DNA of 64,000 nucleotides from Saprospiraceae bacterium (GCA_020628645.1 JAHDES010000022.1:30092-94091); one strand, 5' to 3'. Shown: positions 1-9,936, counted from the stretch's first letter. Notes: generated by a model not told the origin, from the letters alone. A program made the numbers and translations.

Positions 1-2
1 CT

Positions 3-2624
3 GCAGCAGCAGCAGGTCTGTTAATTTCCAATCATTCTTATGGTTACATTTCGGGCTATCGTTATGATGGGAATTCTGGAGGTGTAAATCAATGGACATG
101 GTGGGGCGGATCATCACAATTTACTGCTACGGGAGAAGAACCATCTTTTGGACGATACGATAACCTCTCGCAGAGTTGGGATGTTATTGCTATAAATGCA
201 CCTTATTATTTAATTGTTAAATCTGCAGGAAATGAACGAAACGATAACCCAGGTACAGGTGCTGAAGTGAGAGACGGTTCAGGAGGAACCTACGTAACTT
301 ATGATCCAGCACTTCATCCAGGAGGAGATGGTACAGTGAATGGAGGATTTGATAATGTAGGATCAGCAGGTAATGCTAAAAATGTGTTAACAGTAGCAGC
401 CACCAATGATGTACTGAATTATACAGGACCAGGAAGTGTATCTATTAGTAGTTTTAGTAGTTGGGGACCTACAGATGATGGACGTATCAAACCAGATATT
501 TCGGGAAATGGAGTTGGTTTATGGTCATCGCTTGGTGGTTCGGATTCAAGCTATGGTTCCTATAGTGGTACTTCAATGTCTACGCCTAATGTCGCGGGTT
601 CAGCTATACTATTACAAGAACATTATGAGGATACACACGGCACAGATGTATTTATGCGTGCTGCTACGCTTAAAGGATTAATTATTCATACTGCAGATGA
701 AGCTGGAGCAAATCCAGGCCCCGATTATACTTTTGGATGGGGATTGATGAATACAGAGCTTGCAGCAAATGTGATTACAGAAGATGTTGCTGACCCAACT
801 GTTATTACAGAAAATATATTATCAGATGGAGGAACGTATACTACTACTTTTACCGTAGATGGTACAGAGCCATTGATAGCAACGATAAGTTGGACAGACC
901 CTGAAGCATCAGTGGGAGCTAATACGGTAGATGATCCAGCACTTAAATTAGTGAATGATTTAGATTTGCGATTAGACTTAGGGGGAACAATTTTCAATCC
1001 CTATATTCTTGATCCTGCGAATCCTAATAGTGCTGCTACAACAGGCGATAATTTTAGAGATAATGTTGAAAAAATCTATATTGATGTACCTACAGCAGGT
1101 ACGTATACCCTCACAGTTAATCATAAAGGAACATTAACGGGTGGCAGTCAAGATTTTTCACTTATTATAACGGGTACTGCTCCAAATGGCTGTTTTAGAG
1201 AAGTTACTAATACAAATGACAATGGTCCAGGTTCACTTCGAGCTGCAATTGACTGTGTGAATAATAATCCAGGACCCGATTTGATTTCCTTCAATATACC
1301 AGGGGCTGGACCACATGTGATTAGCCCATTATCTCCTTTACCTTTTATTAATGACGAAAGCACAGTTGTAGATGCTACCACCCAGCCTTCATGGACACTT
1401 GGTAGTATTGTACTAGACGGTACTAATGCAGGTAGTGCATTTGGTATAGTGAGTGTGGCTGATAGTTTCGAAATTTATGGAATGAAAGTTCAAAATTTTT
1501 CAAATTCAGGTATTGGTTTTATAAGTGATAATGCTATTGTTGGTGAGGTAGGAAAAGGGAATGTATGTATAAATAATGCAAATGGCTTACTAATCCAACA
1601 ATCTGATGGAGTAAGTGTGTATGCTAATAATTTTGGAGTATTAGAAGATGGAATTACGAGTGCAGGTAATACGATAAATGGTATTTGGACAATAGGAAGT
1701 AAAAATGTGGTCATCGGAAAATCTGATGCAAGAAATATTATTAGTGGAAATGCTCAAGATGGAATAAATATGGGACTTGCAAATTATGAAGGAGATAGTA
1801 CCTACCAGATTTATTATAATTACATTGGCACCAATGCCGCTGGAGATGACCTAGGTAATGGAAGACATGGTGTTACCCAAAATGAGGCAACATCAACTTC
1901 ATATGATATGGATATTTATTATAATGTGTTTGCGTATAATAGTGCATTTGGAGTAGCATTATATGAACCTACTTCTTCCTATTGGGATCCTTATAATAAT
2001 AACTTCTATTGTAATGCCTCTGGAGATATTGACTACATAGCTGATGCTAATTTAAGTTTACTTCCTCCCACCATTTTAAGTGCTACGACAACTACAATAT
2101 CTGGTACATGTGATCCAAGTGCATTTATCGAGTTACGATATTACGATACGACTTGTCCTTCTATGCCTTGTCAGGCAAATAATTTGTTGGGTTACGTAAC
2201 TTCTGATGCTAATGGTGATTGGAGTTTTACGGGGACATACCCTTCAGGAAGTTTTGTCACTGCTACCCAATCTAATAATAATACAGGTAACTGGAATACT
2301 TCAACTTATTCAGCGTGTAAATTAATCGAAGATTGTCCAACTACTTTATTTCTGAATACACCTTATTCATCCATCCATGATTTTGAAGCATCTACAGATA
2401 TTGTTGCAGATAATCTTATTCAAAATGGAGCAGATGTCACCTACGATGCAGGAAACTCTATAGAAATGAACCCAGGTTTTGAAGTAGAATTAGGGGCTTT
2501 GTTTTATGCCTTTATAGATGGTTGTGGTAATTTATTACAAGGAGAAGAAGAAGAAAAATCTAAAAATATAGAAATGCCTTCAACTATAACTCCTGATTAT
2601 ACCAAAGGAAAAGAAATTTACTAA
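3..2624 (+). CDS. Secreted S8 (subtilisin-like) serine protease with beta-helix region, 5'-truncated by window edge
   Basis: The frame is open from base 3 and continues upstream of the window, so the GTG at 267 is internal. In the visible 873 residues, SNHSYG (about 10-15) follows the lost catalytic His. SAGN (Asn near 77) supplies the oxyanion-hole Asn, and GTSMSTP carries the catalytic Ser (near 191). This order fits KP-43-like S8 proteases, which have a beta-sandwich after the catalytic domain. A region starting GPGSLRAAIDCVNNNPG (about 400 onward) matches the CSLREAI-type start of a right-handed beta-helix. Near the end, a stretch with AGNSIEMNPGFEVELGA and a GC pair resembles the '3-coathanger stack' repeats of Bacteroidota surface proteins, followed by a charged tail. 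A classic T9SS type A tail is not seen. Probably an extracellular protease; substrate unknown. Confidence 0.85.
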   Translation, partial: AAAAGLLISNHSYGYISGYRYDGNSGGVNQWTWWGGSSQFTATGEEPSFGRYDNLSQSWDVIAINAPYYLIVKSAGNERNDNPGTGAEVRDGSGGTYVTYDPALHPGGDGTVNGGFDNVGSAGNAKNVLTVAATNDVLNYTGPGSVSISSFSSWGPTDDGRIKPDISGNGVGLWSSLGGSDSSYGSYSGTSMSTPNVAGSAILLQEHYEDTHGTDVFMRAATLKGLIIHTADEAGANPGPDYTFGWGLMNTELAANVITEDVADPTVITENILSDGGTYTTTFTVDGTEPLIATISWTDPEASVGANTVDDPALKLVNDLDLRLDLGGTIFNPYILDPANPNSAATTGDNFRDNVEKIYIDVPTAGTYTLTVNHKGTLTGGSQDFSLIITGTAPNGCFREVTNTNDNGPGSLRAAIDCVNNNPGPDLISFNIPGAGPHVISPLSPLPFINDESTVVDATTQPSWTLGSIVLDGTNAGSAFGIVSVADSFEIYGMKVQNFSNSGIGFISDNAIVGEVGKGNVCINNANGLLIQQSDGVSVYANNFGVLEDGITSAGNTINGIWTIGSKNVVIGKSDARNIISGNAQDGINMGLANYEGDSTYQIYYNYIGTNAAGDDLGNGRHGVTQNEATSTSYDMDIYYNVFAYNSAFGVALYEPTSSYWDPYNNNFYCNASGDIDYIADANLSLLPPTILSATTTTISGTCDPSAFIELRYYDTTCPSMPCQANNLLGYVTSDANGDWSFTGTYPSGSFVTATQSNNNTGNWNTSTYSACKLIEDCPTTLFLNTPYSSIHDFEASTDIVADNLIQNGADVTYDAGNSIEMNPGFEVELGALFYAFIDGCGNLLQGEEEEKSKNIEMPSTITPDYTKGKEIY

Positions 2625-2654
2625 GACATAGAATTGGAAACCAAATTGAATACA

Positions 2655-2687
2655 ACGCCTACTAAATGCTTAGTGGGCGTTTTTTTA
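2655..2687 (+). terminator. Rho-independent terminator of the S8 protease gene
   Basis: ACGCCTACTAA (2655-2665) pairs with TTAGTGGGCGT (2670-2680) with one G-T wobble around a 4-nt loop and is followed by six T. It lies 31 bp after the protease stop codon and overlaps the stop of the convergent gene at 2685. Confidence 0.8.
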
Positions 2688-4145
2688 TGAAAGTTCTTCT
2701 TCTGCCCAGCCTCTTTCTCGATGTTGGAGCAATACACGAACGCCATATTTTTCATAAATATGCTTTGCTACTTGATCGGCAGCATAAACAGAACGATGTT
2801 GCCCACCAGTACAACCAAAGTTAATACTCAAACTTGTAAAACTTCGTTCAATATAGTTTTCCACAGCTTTATCAACAATGTGGAAAACGTTATTCACAAA
2901 AGTATTCATCTTAGAATGCTGTTGCAAAAAATTGATGACGGATTCGTCTCGCCCCGTTAATTGTTTGTAAGGTTCATATCTTCCTGGATTATGAATAAAG
3001 CGACAATCAAAAACGTGTCCGCCACCATTACCAGATACATCTTCTGGAATCCCTTTTTTATAAGAAAAGCTTTTGATGCGAACCGTCAATATACTCTGTT
3101 CTCCTAAAGAACGATCAAATTTTTGAAATTGAGGAGCTTCAGTGACCGCATTTAAACAATGATACAATTCAGGTAATTCGATAGGAAGTTTTATATTGGA
3201 TAGATACCATTTAATATTATTTAAGGCGAAAGGAATGGACTGTAAGAAATGTTGTTTTCGTTCATACAAGCCTCTAAAGCCATACGCCCCTAAGACTTGA
3301 ATGAGTCGAATAAGTACATAGCCATTGTAATAATTTTTAAATTCATTTCTATTGACTTTAATTAGTTGTTCTAAACTATCTAAGTAATTATCAAGGAGTT
3401 GCGCTCGTAATTGAGGCGGAATATTGGCTTTTGCTTGAAATAGGAGCGAAGCCACATCATATTGAACGGCTCCTTTTCGTCCACCTTGATAGTCGATAAA
3501 ATAGGGCTGCCCATTTTTAATCATAATATTCCGTGTTTGAAAATCACGAAACATAAAATAATTCGTATCTGCCGTTAATAAATAGTCGGCGAGCGTATGA
3601 AAATCCTGTTCTAAAGCTTCTTCATCAAAAGAAATATAACCCAATTTTAAAAAATAATACTTGAAATAGTTTAAATCCCACAGCATCGACTGTTTATCAA
3701 AACTCGCTTTGGAATGGCAATTGGAATAATCTAAATCTTTGCCTCCTTCTACTTGTAAATGGGCTAATTGGTGCAGTACTTTTTGGTATAATTTGATCAA
3801 ATGATTGGGAAAATCATCTCCTTTTTGTAGCAGATAACTGTATAAAGTAGTGAAACCCAAATCTTCTTGTAGATAAATATTTTCTTCCAAATTAGTAGCA
3901 TAAATCTGTGGAACAGGCATCCCTTTTTCATAGAAATGTTGAGAAAATGTTAGGAATGCCTTGTTTTCTTTTGCATCTGCATTATACGCACCAATGGCTT
4001 CAAAATCTTTACTTTTGATTCGATAATAGACCCGTTTTGACCCAGAAGGTGCTAATGGTAAGACTAAATCAGCGGCTTGTCCACACCATGATTGAAAGAG
4101 TTGACGGAATTGATCTTCGAGTTGTTGAGGAGAAATGGAATACAT
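2685..4145 (-). CDS. Fusion of an APH/AmgK-like sugar kinase and a RapZ C-terminal domain
   Basis: The N-terminal part (about 1-345) is an aminoglycoside-phosphotransferase-fold kinase. It has the catalytic loop FRDFQTRN (D201, N206) and the metal-binding FIDYQGG (D218) followed by a YDVASLL motif, the pattern of cell-wall sugar kinases such as AmgK (MurNAc/GlcNAc anomeric kinase). From about residue 353 (LTVRIKSF) to the end it matches the C-terminal domain of RapZ/YvcJ, including GCTGGQHRSV at 444-453. In E. coli RapZ this domain binds glucosamine-6-phosphate and small RNAs. The Walker A half of RapZ is absent and seems replaced by the kinase. Inferred role: phosphorylation or sensing of aminosugars linked to cell-envelope precursor supply. 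It lies 151 bp downstream of obg on the same strand. Confidence 0.85.
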   Translation of the reverse strand: MYSISPQQLEDQFRQLFQSWCGQAADLVLPLAPSGSKRVYYRIKSKDFEAIGAYNADAKENKAFLTFSQHFYEKGMPVPQIYATNLEENIYLQEDLGFTTLYSYLLQKGDDFPNHLIKLYQKVLHQLAHLQVEGGKDLDYSNCHSKASFDKQSMLWDLNYFKYYFLKLGYISFDEEALEQDFHTLADYLLTADTNYFMFRDFQTRNIMIKNGQPYFIDYQGGRKGAVQYDVASLLFQAKANIPPQLRAQLLDNYLDSLEQLIKVNRNEFKNYYNGYVLIRLIQVLGAYGFRGLYERKQHFLQSIPFALNNIKWYLSNIKLPIELPELYHCLNAVTEAPQFQKFDRSLGEQSILTVRIKSFSYKKGIPEDVSGNGGGHVFDCRFIHNPGRYEPYKQLTGRDESVINFLQQHSKMNTFVNNVFHIVDKAVENYIERSFTSLSINFGCTGGQHRSVYAADQVAKHIYEKYGVRVLLQHRERGWAEEELS

Positions 4146-4208
4146 TAATTATTCTAAATGAAATTTTATGATGATATTGCAAGTTATGAAACTTGCTTAA
4201 TATGTTTA

Positions 4209-4230
4209 GGCGAAGTTGGGAAACTTCGCC
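4209..4230. repeat. Short hairpin of the GAAGTT-TCCY-AACTTC family
   Basis: GGCGAAGTT and AACTTCGCC form a perfect 9-bp stem around a 4-nt loop in the gap between obg and the kinase/RapZ gene. Two hairpins of the same design occur at 61561-61582 and 61595-61612. It may act as a transcription attenuator, but there is no clear T-tract. Confidence 0.6.
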
Positions 4231-4296
4231 AATCTCATTTTTTTCTTCTAGGAAATTGCTTTTTTCGACGGTTTCATGTTGCCAGCTATGGAATTT

Positions 4297-5298
4297 TTAA
4301 ACAGTCGTTTTATTAATCGTTTGCCAGAGGAGGTCTTTTAATTCATTTAAGCCCATTTGAGCAACGGATGAAATGAAAACGTGTGGTATCGAATCGGGTA
4401 ATTCTGGTCGTAGTAATTCTTTTAATTCCTCATCGAGCATATCACATTTTGTAATAGCCAATACCCGCGGTTTATGAATTAATTCTGGATTGAACATTTT
4501 TAGTTCATTCAATAGAATTTCAAATTCTTTTTTGATATTCTCACTATCGCAAGGAATCATAAAAAGAAGGGTCGCATTGCGTTCAATATGTCGTAAAAAA
4601 CGATGTCCAAGTCCTTTTCCTTGGTGTGCATTTTCGATGATTCCAGGAATATCAGCAATGACAAAGGAACGACTATCTCGATATTGAACAATCCCTAAAT
4701 TGGGGACAAGCGTCGTAAAGGCATAATTGGCAATCTTAGGTTTAGCAGCCGTAACAACAGATAGAAGGGTCGATTTACCAGCATTTGGGAAACCCACTAA
4801 GCCGACATCTGCGAGTAGTTTAAGTTCTAGAACTTTCCATTCTTCTTTCCCCAGTTCACCGGGTTGAGCATAGCGAGGCATTTGATTGGTAGGGGACTTG
4901 AAATGTGAATTGCCCAAACCTCCTCTTCCTCCAGAAACGATGATTCTTTGTTGATCGTGTTCAGTGATTTCAAAATGTATTTCTCCCGTTTCAGCATCTT
5001 TTGCTACAGTTCCTAAGGGGACATCTAAGATGATGTCTTCGCCATACGCCCCCGATTTATGTCCGCCACTTCCATTTGCACCTTTTCCTGCAATGACATG
5101 TTTTCGATATTTGAGGGCGAGTAAAGTCCAGACGTTTGAATTTCCCCTTAAAATAATGTGTCCTCCACGTCCGCCGTCTCCGCCGTCTGGACCTCCTTTT
5201 GGAGTACGTTTATCACGGTGGAAATGGGCAGAACCTGCGCCCCCCGCTCCTGAGCGACAGCAAATTTTTACATAATCGACGAAATTTTGACCTGACAT
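4297..5298 (-). CDS. obg: Obg/CgtA GTPase
   Basis: Ribosome-associated GTPase that acts in 50S subunit assembly and stress control. The N-terminal Obg fold (1-160) is glycine rich ([35 protein letters not shown]). The G domain starts near 162, with the P-loop GFPNAGKST (169-177, K175), DIPG for G3 and TKCD for G4. At 333 residues it lacks the long OCT extension of some Obg proteins, as usual in Bacteroidota. The gap to adk upstream is filled by a 132-bp inverted-repeat element, so the two genes may be transcribed separately. Confidence 0.97.
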   Translation of the reverse strand: MSGQNFVDYVKICCRSGAGGAGSAHFHRDKRTPKGGPDGGDGGRGGHIILRGNSNVWTLLALKYRKHVIAGKGANGSGGHKSGAYGEDIILDVPLGTVAKDAETGEIHFEITEHDQQRIIVSGGRGGLGNSHFKSPTNQMPRYAQPGELGKEEWKVLELKLLADVGLVGFPNAGKSTLLSVVTAAKPKIANYAFTTLVPNLGIVQYRDSRSFVIADIPGIIENAHQGKGLGHRFLRHIERNATLLFMIPCDSENIKKEFEILLNELKMFNPELIHKPRVLAITKCDMLDEELKELLRPELPDSIPHVFISSVAQMGLNELKDLLWQTINKTTV

Positions 5299-5326
5299 TT
5301 TTAATTGGACTTAGGATGTGTGGACT

Positions 5327-5458
5327 TAGTACATTGTGTAAAAAATAACTTTTAACTTCATTATGGTCTATTGTTATTATAAATATCCAGAATTTCAAGG
5401 GAACATGTTCCCTTGGGGCGGTTATAAAATTTAACCTAACTTTTTACACAATGTACTT
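5327..5458. mobile_element. Small inverted-repeat element E1 (132 bp)
   Basis: TAGTACATTGTGTAAAA (5327-5343) is inverted at 5442-5458 with one mismatch, giving 17-bp terminal repeats. Inside, CAAGGGAA-CATG-TTCCCTTG (5398-5417) forms a perfect hairpin that recurs in nearly the same form in the element at 25151-25283. No clean 9-bp target duplication remains; only ACTTAG is present on both sides. It encodes nothing. It lies between adk and obg. Confidence 0.6.
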
Positions 5459-5500
5459 AGGACTTTAGAAAAGTCTTAAAATTATTTCTTTTACATAAGA

Positions 5501-5531
5501 AAAGCCAGTCATTTAGATATTGACTGACTTT
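5501..5531 (-). terminator. Terminator downstream of adk
   Basis: Read on the minus strand, AAAGTCAGTCA pairs with TGACTGGCTTT (one G-T pair) around a 9-nt loop and is followed by a T-rich run. It lies 25 bp after the adk stop codon. Confidence 0.7.
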
Positions 5532-5555
5532 CACATTTTTTATATCAAACGCTTT

Positions 5556-6125
5556 TTACAGCGAATCAAGTTCCAAACTAAGGCGATTAAAAATCATTGG
5601 TATTGAACCGACGCCCCAAACTTTTACTGATTTTCCTTTAGTAAAATAATAATCAAAAATAGGCATGGTTTCATTACGATACACTTCTTGTCGATTTCTG
5701 ATAATATTTTCATCTAGGTCATCAGCTCGTCCAGAAGTTTTACCTCGTTCTAGTAATCTCCCAACTAATTCTTCCTCTGGTACATCCAACATGAGCAAAC
5801 TAGAGATGCCGCCTTTTTCTGCCATTAAAGCATCCAAGGCTTCGGCTTGGGGGATGGTACGAGGAAAGCCATCAAAGATATAACCTTTTACATCAGGATT
5901 TTCATCAACTTTGGCTTTGAGCATATTGATGGTCACACTATCGGGTACTAATTCTCCTTTATCAATATAACTTTTGGCTTCTTTTCCTAAAGCTGTTTCA
6001 TTTTTGATATTAAAACGGAATAGATCTCCCGTTGAAATATGTAATAAATTATATTTATCTACTAAACTAGCAGCTTGTGTTCCTTTTCCAGAACCAGGAG
6101 GGCCAAATAAGATTAAGTTAATCAT
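5556..6125 (-). CDS. adk: Adenylate kinase
   Basis: Interconverts ATP + AMP and 2 ADP in the cytoplasm. The P-loop GPPGSGKGT is at 8-16. The NMP-binding part contains HISTGDLFR, and GYIFDGFPRT follows near 80-90. RADDLDENIIRNRQEVY carries the conserved Arg residues. The 189-residue length shows the short-LID form without the zinc-finger insertion. The start ATG is directly preceded by an AT-rich leader in which TATTTTCG resembles the TAnnTTTG -7 element with one mismatch. Confidence 0.97.
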   Translation of the reverse strand: MINLILFGPPGSGKGTQAASLVDKYNLLHISTGDLFRFNIKNETALGKEAKSYIDKGELVPDSVTINMLKAKVDENPDVKGYIFDGFPRTIPQAEALDALMAEKGGISSLLMLDVPEEELVGRLLERGKTSGRADDLDENIIRNRQEVYRNETMPIFDYYFTKGKSVKVWGVGSIPMIFNRLSLELDSL

Positions 6126-6182
6126 TTTCTCTGAACAAGTTTTGTTTTACGATTTGCGAAAATAGGTATTTTTTAGGAAAAT

Positions 6183-6554
6183 TTATTGTTTCACTAATAC
6201 CATAACCTCATTTCTGCCTGCACGGTTCATATCCATCTTTAAACTATCTGTAGAAAGATAAATAATTTTGACTACTTTTTCTTGATCGCCTTCAGCAGTG
6301 GTATACAATTTTCGTCCACTCAAACGATACGAACCTTTTTCTAATTGAGCAGCATATTTTGCACTATAATTGGCATCTTGGTCAAATTCAAATGCAATGG
6401 ATTTAACATCCAGATTTGCTGATTTTCCTTCTATTAACCAATCTGCTCCTTGCCATTTGCCGTGAAGGAGTGTTTCATCAAGGTCTTCTTCTGTGGTACA
6501 ATTATTAAAAAGGAAAGCAATTAAAATGAAAGAGAAAAAGTAAATACGCCGCAT
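6183..6554 (-). CDS. Small lipocalin-like lipoprotein, function unknown
   Basis: A 123-residue protein with a signal sequence ending in a lipobox-like LFNNC (Cys near 19), so probably an outer- or inner-membrane lipoprotein. The mature part contains a GKWQGADW motif followed by alternating beta-strand patterns (ANYSAKYAAQLEKGSYRLSGRKLYT), which recalls the lipocalin-like DUF families common in Bacteroidota. No catalytic motif is visible. It lies between adk and a T9SS surface protein and is flanked by a terminator on its upstream side, so it probably has its own promoter. Confidence 0.65.
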   Translation of the reverse strand: MRRIYFFSFILIAFLFNNCTTEEDLDETLLHGKWQGADWLIEGKSANLDVKSIAFEFDQDANYSAKYAAQLEKGSYRLSGRKLYTTAEGDQEKVVKIIYLSTDSLKMDMNRAGRNEVMVLVKQ

Positions 6555-6570
6555 GTTATTTTTTTAAGTT

Positions 6571-6608
6571 AAAAAAGGAGATTCCATACTAAAAACGGAA
6601 TCTCCTTT
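6571..6608 (-). terminator. Terminator of the CotH/LTD gene
   Basis: AAAGGAGATTCC and GGAATCTCCTTT form a 12-bp stem with an 11-nt loop. On the minus strand it is followed by TTT AAC, 20 bp after the stop codon at 6629. Confidence 0.8.
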
Positions 6609-6628
6609 CAAAAGTAACGATTATATTT

Positions 6629-9394
6629 TTAACGCATTACATTGATTTTAAAACTGCGTTCTTGTTGATCTATTTGTACACGAAGGAAATACAAACCTTC
6701 TGTCACTTCTTGAGGATCAAGTTGTAATTGATGTCGATAGTCGCCTGCATTTTGACGACCACTTGCTAAGGGGAAGTTGGCGACTTGTTGACCTAAAACA
6801 GAATATAAACTGATTTGTACATCAGCGGATTGTTCTAAGTTATATTCTAGATGAACTACGTCTTTTACAGGATTTGGGAAGACATTAAATTCAAATTGAG
6901 CATCCAATTGATCATTAGTAGAAGTATTAAGCGCAAAGATGGCAGTAAGGGTATCCGATTGTGTGAGTGTGATGGTCGCTTTACGCGTAAACTCATCAGG
7001 GAAAATGATATTTCCAGCCGAACTTTCCCAATGACTGAAGACATAATCATCCTCGAAATCATTGAAAACTCTAGCTTTAATAAGGTTCTCCATACCTCCA
7101 AAGTAGTCTCCGTTCCATGGGAATTCCTCAATATCGAGTGTGTTTAAATCAATTTCGCCTACACCAAGGGGTTCTGCCATCAGTGTGAGCGTATAAGGAC
7201 CTGATAATTCTTCATAACACTCCAACATTCCATCATCTAAAAGTGTACAACGTTCTAGGATAAAGTCTTTCAAATCTTGTACATTATCTTGCCATTCTTG
7301 CATACTTCCGCCCCAACGCTCAATTTGCCCTGGCATTTCAGGTTCGATTACGGCAATCATACGATCAAGGGTTTCGATCATATTATCGCAGGAATAAACG
7401 GTATTCATCAAATCCGCATAACGGGAGTAATATAGTTGACGGAAAGTCTCGTTTTCTTCTATTAATTTTAAGAAAATCTTTTCATGCTTGCCTACATTTC
7501 CTTGGATGGTAGGTTCTGCGTTGGGTTCACCATTTTCAGAAATCCAATTGTAAATATTATTGCAAAAGCCTCCCCAATTATTACAACATTCAGGAGCAAA
7601 ACTAAATACGCTGGGAAGATAAGGATCATCTGCTGGATAAGGACAATCTCCACTTACAATAGAAGGACAATCTTCGATTGCAGTATTTCCATCATTTTCG
7701 GGTGGGAAAAATTCATCCATGTAGTCAGAAATTTCTTCTATGTCACAAGGATCAGCATCTGGATTTGTATTGGGTACACCACTATAATTGATATAATAAT
7801 CAAAAGTCGCATCTAAATCCCAGAGTAAATATCCCCACTTTTTATGATCGCCATCTGGATTCAAGCCACGCCACCAACCAGTATTATAATTCATCCAATC
7901 AGAAGCTACTACATTTAGATTGACGATCATGTAGTCAATCATACTTAAAAGATTGATGCTGTCATCTGCGATTTGATAGTTTTCTGGAAGACTCATATCA
8001 TTTTCTAAGATAAAATCTCGGATGCTTCGCCAATCACTTAAAGCTTTTTGTCCACCATATCGTAATTCGGTATCGCCCCAAGTCGAAAGGAATTGAAGAT
8101 CGTATTTGCCTTGATCATAATATTCACTGGTATAATCATGGTCAACTATTTTTTCACGCATCCCGTAAACTCCCCAATATCGTCCATTTAAAAAGACAAT
8201 GACACGTTCCACCGTACGATGGTCGAGCTTTAAACCACCTTCATAGGCTAGTTGTTGAACATATTCATCTCGAATATGTGTACTTCCTTGATGTTCAAAA
8301 TCATCAATAGCTGGATAATTATCATCTCCCGAATTACGGAACATAAAACGTTGAAATTCATCCCGCTCTTTATCAGCAAAGATTTTAGCATTAATGGCTT
8401 TTTCATAACCCATTTCATCTCTTGTGATCCAATCTAAGGAACGATGATCCAACACCCAAGAATCTTGTCCATGACGATTCATTTCACCAAAACCAACGGC
8501 TTCTCGTTGGTCATCTTTGTTAAAATATTCTAATGAACCAATTGGTATTAACTCTCCCTGTCCATTGGCTAAATCAATTACATCATTAGCACCAATTGAA
8601 AAAACAGGTAGCGTATAATCAGGTTCATCAATAAAATAGGTGTTAAAATCCATTTTTCCAGACAAAATAGCTGGATCATTACTAAAGGCTTGTGCTTTGA
8701 TGACTTGAGTTTCTGACACCATGAGAGGTGCTATATATTCAGGAGAAGTAGCAGTTGGATTTGTACCATCTAAGGTGTAGCGTAAAACGGAGTTGGGTTC
8801 ATTATTGGTAATAGTGATGGTTTGCTCGCCATTGTAGAAGCCAGCATTAAGATCCATGGTAGGCGTTTGTGTATAGCCTAGATATTGTGTCGTACTATCA
8901 TTATTTGATGCTTGAGGAGTAGGTTCTGTACAAACGACCCAATCTGCACTTCCATCCATCGCTCGGCAGCGCGAATGCTCCACTAAGGTAAGTTGCAAAG
9001 GAAAGACTTCGATTACATTGCCATTAGCATCTGCTAGTGAGACAAATTCATTGTCTTTCGTTTGAGTGAGTTTAAAACTAGTGTGGTATTCTCCATTGAC
9101 AAATTGATCGCGTCCAGAACACCAGAATACTAAATGCCCCTTAGCAGGAATGATGGTGCTATCTGGAATTTCCCATTTGGTGGGATTTGTTTCTTTGTCT
9201 GATAAATGCCAGCCACTAATGTCTACAGCCATATCACTGGAATTATACAACTCAATCCAATCTTCTGTTTTATTAAAACTATCTAAAAACCTATTTAAGT
9301 TGGAGGCAGAATATTCGTTGATGTGAATTTGTGCGTAACTAAGTGTTTGACTTAAAAAGAAAGTAAGTGAAAAAAGGAGTATACGTTTTATCAT
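6629..9394 (-). CDS. Secreted LTD/CotH-kinase-like protein with T9SS sorting domain
   Basis: A 921-residue exported protein. The signal peptide (1-22) ends at SYAQ. A lamin-tail domain follows (about 23-160; HINEYSAS, DWIELYNSSDMAVDISGW). Next is a chitobiase-type beta domain (about 180-255; VLRYTLDGTNPT), then a CotH-like atypical kinase region (about 280-700; FMFRNSGDDNYP, VFLNGRYWGVYGMREKI, LLWDLDATFDYY). The C-terminus has the T9SS type A pattern (FNVFPNPVKDVVHLEY ... GLYFLRVQ ... FKINVMR). CotH proteins are protein kinases in spores and pathogens; here surface phosphorylation or adhesion is only inference. It is probably monocistronic, with its own terminator at 6571-6608. Confidence 0.88.
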   Translation of the reverse strand: MIKRILLFSLTFFLSQTLSYAQIHINEYSASNLNRFLDSFNKTEDWIELYNSSDMAVDISGWHLSDKETNPTKWEIPDSTIIPAKGHLVFWCSGRDQFVNGEYHTSFKLTQTKDNEFVSLADANGNVIEVFPLQLTLVEHSRCRAMDGSADWVVCTEPTPQASNNDSTTQYLGYTQTPTMDLNAGFYNGEQTITITNNEPNSVLRYTLDGTNPTATSPEYIAPLMVSETQVIKAQAFSNDPAILSGKMDFNTYFIDEPDYTLPVFSIGANDVIDLANGQGELIPIGSLEYFNKDDQREAVGFGEMNRHGQDSWVLDHRSLDWITRDEMGYEKAINAKIFADKERDEFQRFMFRNSGDDNYPAIDDFEHQGSTHIRDEYVQQLAYEGGLKLDHRTVERVIVFLNGRYWGVYGMREKIVDHDYTSEYYDQGKYDLQFLSTWGDTELRYGGQKALSDWRSIRDFILENDMSLPENYQIADDSINLLSMIDYMIVNLNVVASDWMNYNTGWWRGLNPDGDHKKWGYLLWDLDATFDYYINYSGVPNTNPDADPCDIEEISDYMDEFFPPENDGNTAIEDCPSIVSGDCPYPADDPYLPSVFSFAPECCNNWGGFCNNIYNWISENGEPNAEPTIQGNVGKHEKIFLKLIEENETFRQLYYSRYADLMNTVYSCDNMIETLDRMIAVIEPEMPGQIERWGGSMQEWQDNVQDLKDFILERCTLLDDGMLECYEELSGPYTLTLMAEPLGVGEIDLNTLDIEEFPWNGDYFGGMENLIKARVFNDFEDDYVFSHWESSAGNIIFPDEFTRKATITLTQSDTLTAIFALNTSTNDQLDAQFEFNVFPNPVKDVVHLEYNLEQSADVQISLYSVLGQQVANFPLASGRQNAGDYRHQLQLDPQEVTEGLYFLRVQIDQQERSFKINVMR

Positions 9395-9524
9395 AATGGG
9401 TTGTACTTATGAACAGAGTTTAACTTGATATGAATACTAAAAGTACGGCAATCTTTACGAGATTACTAGTCAATGTTAAGTTTAGGTAACTTATTTGACA
9501 AAAATTAAGCAGATGTATTTAATA

Positions 9525-9923
9525 TTATAATAATCTTTTTGCCTTTAAAGCATCAAAAATGAGATGATCGACAGCAGAGGATTTCCATTTTTCATCATAA
9601 GTCAACCAAGCCATTTCTTCAATTTCATTAGCAATGACTAAATTTCCAGTATATTCTGCAAAATAGCAGGTCATCTTTACTGTTGTATCGTTTGAATGAC
9701 CATGCGCTATTGCAGTAAAAACACCAAAAAAATGAAGACTATTTTGAACGAGATCGACGCTTAATTCTTCTTGAATTTCTCGCTGTAACGCCTCCCAATC
9801 AGATTCTCCATCATCTCGTTTTCCACCTGGTAAATAGAAGGTGTCTTTGCCTTTTGATCGAGTACTCAAGATGCGTTTATTTTTGATATACAACCAAGCT
9901 AATTTGTCAATAATTTTTGCCAT
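9525..9923 (-). CDS. Nudix hydrolase
   Basis: A 132-residue protein with a perfect Nudix box at 34-56: G34-x5-E40-x7-R48-E49-x2-E52-E53. The family hydrolyses a nucleoside diphosphate linked to another group X, using Mg2+ bound by the Glu residues of the box. The small size and the HGHSNDTTVKMTCYFA strand resemble MutT/8-oxo-dGTPase-like members, but the substrate cannot be read from the sequence. It stands alone between two T9SS-type genes on the same strand, with a strong terminator just upstream of its start. Confidence 0.9.
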   Translation of the reverse strand: MAKIIDKLAWLYIKNKRILSTRSKGKDTFYLPGGKRDDGESDWEALQREIQEELSVDLVQNSLHFFGVFTAIAHGHSNDTTVKMTCYFAEYTGNLVIANEIEEMAWLTYDEKWKSSAVDHLIFDALKAKRLL

Positions 9924-9936
9924 GAAAAAAAATAAA

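Noticed and set aside
267..2624. GTG at 267 as the start of the protease gene
   Set aside because: The same frame is open to base 3 and encodes conserved S8 protease sequence (SNHSYG, SAGN) before this codon.
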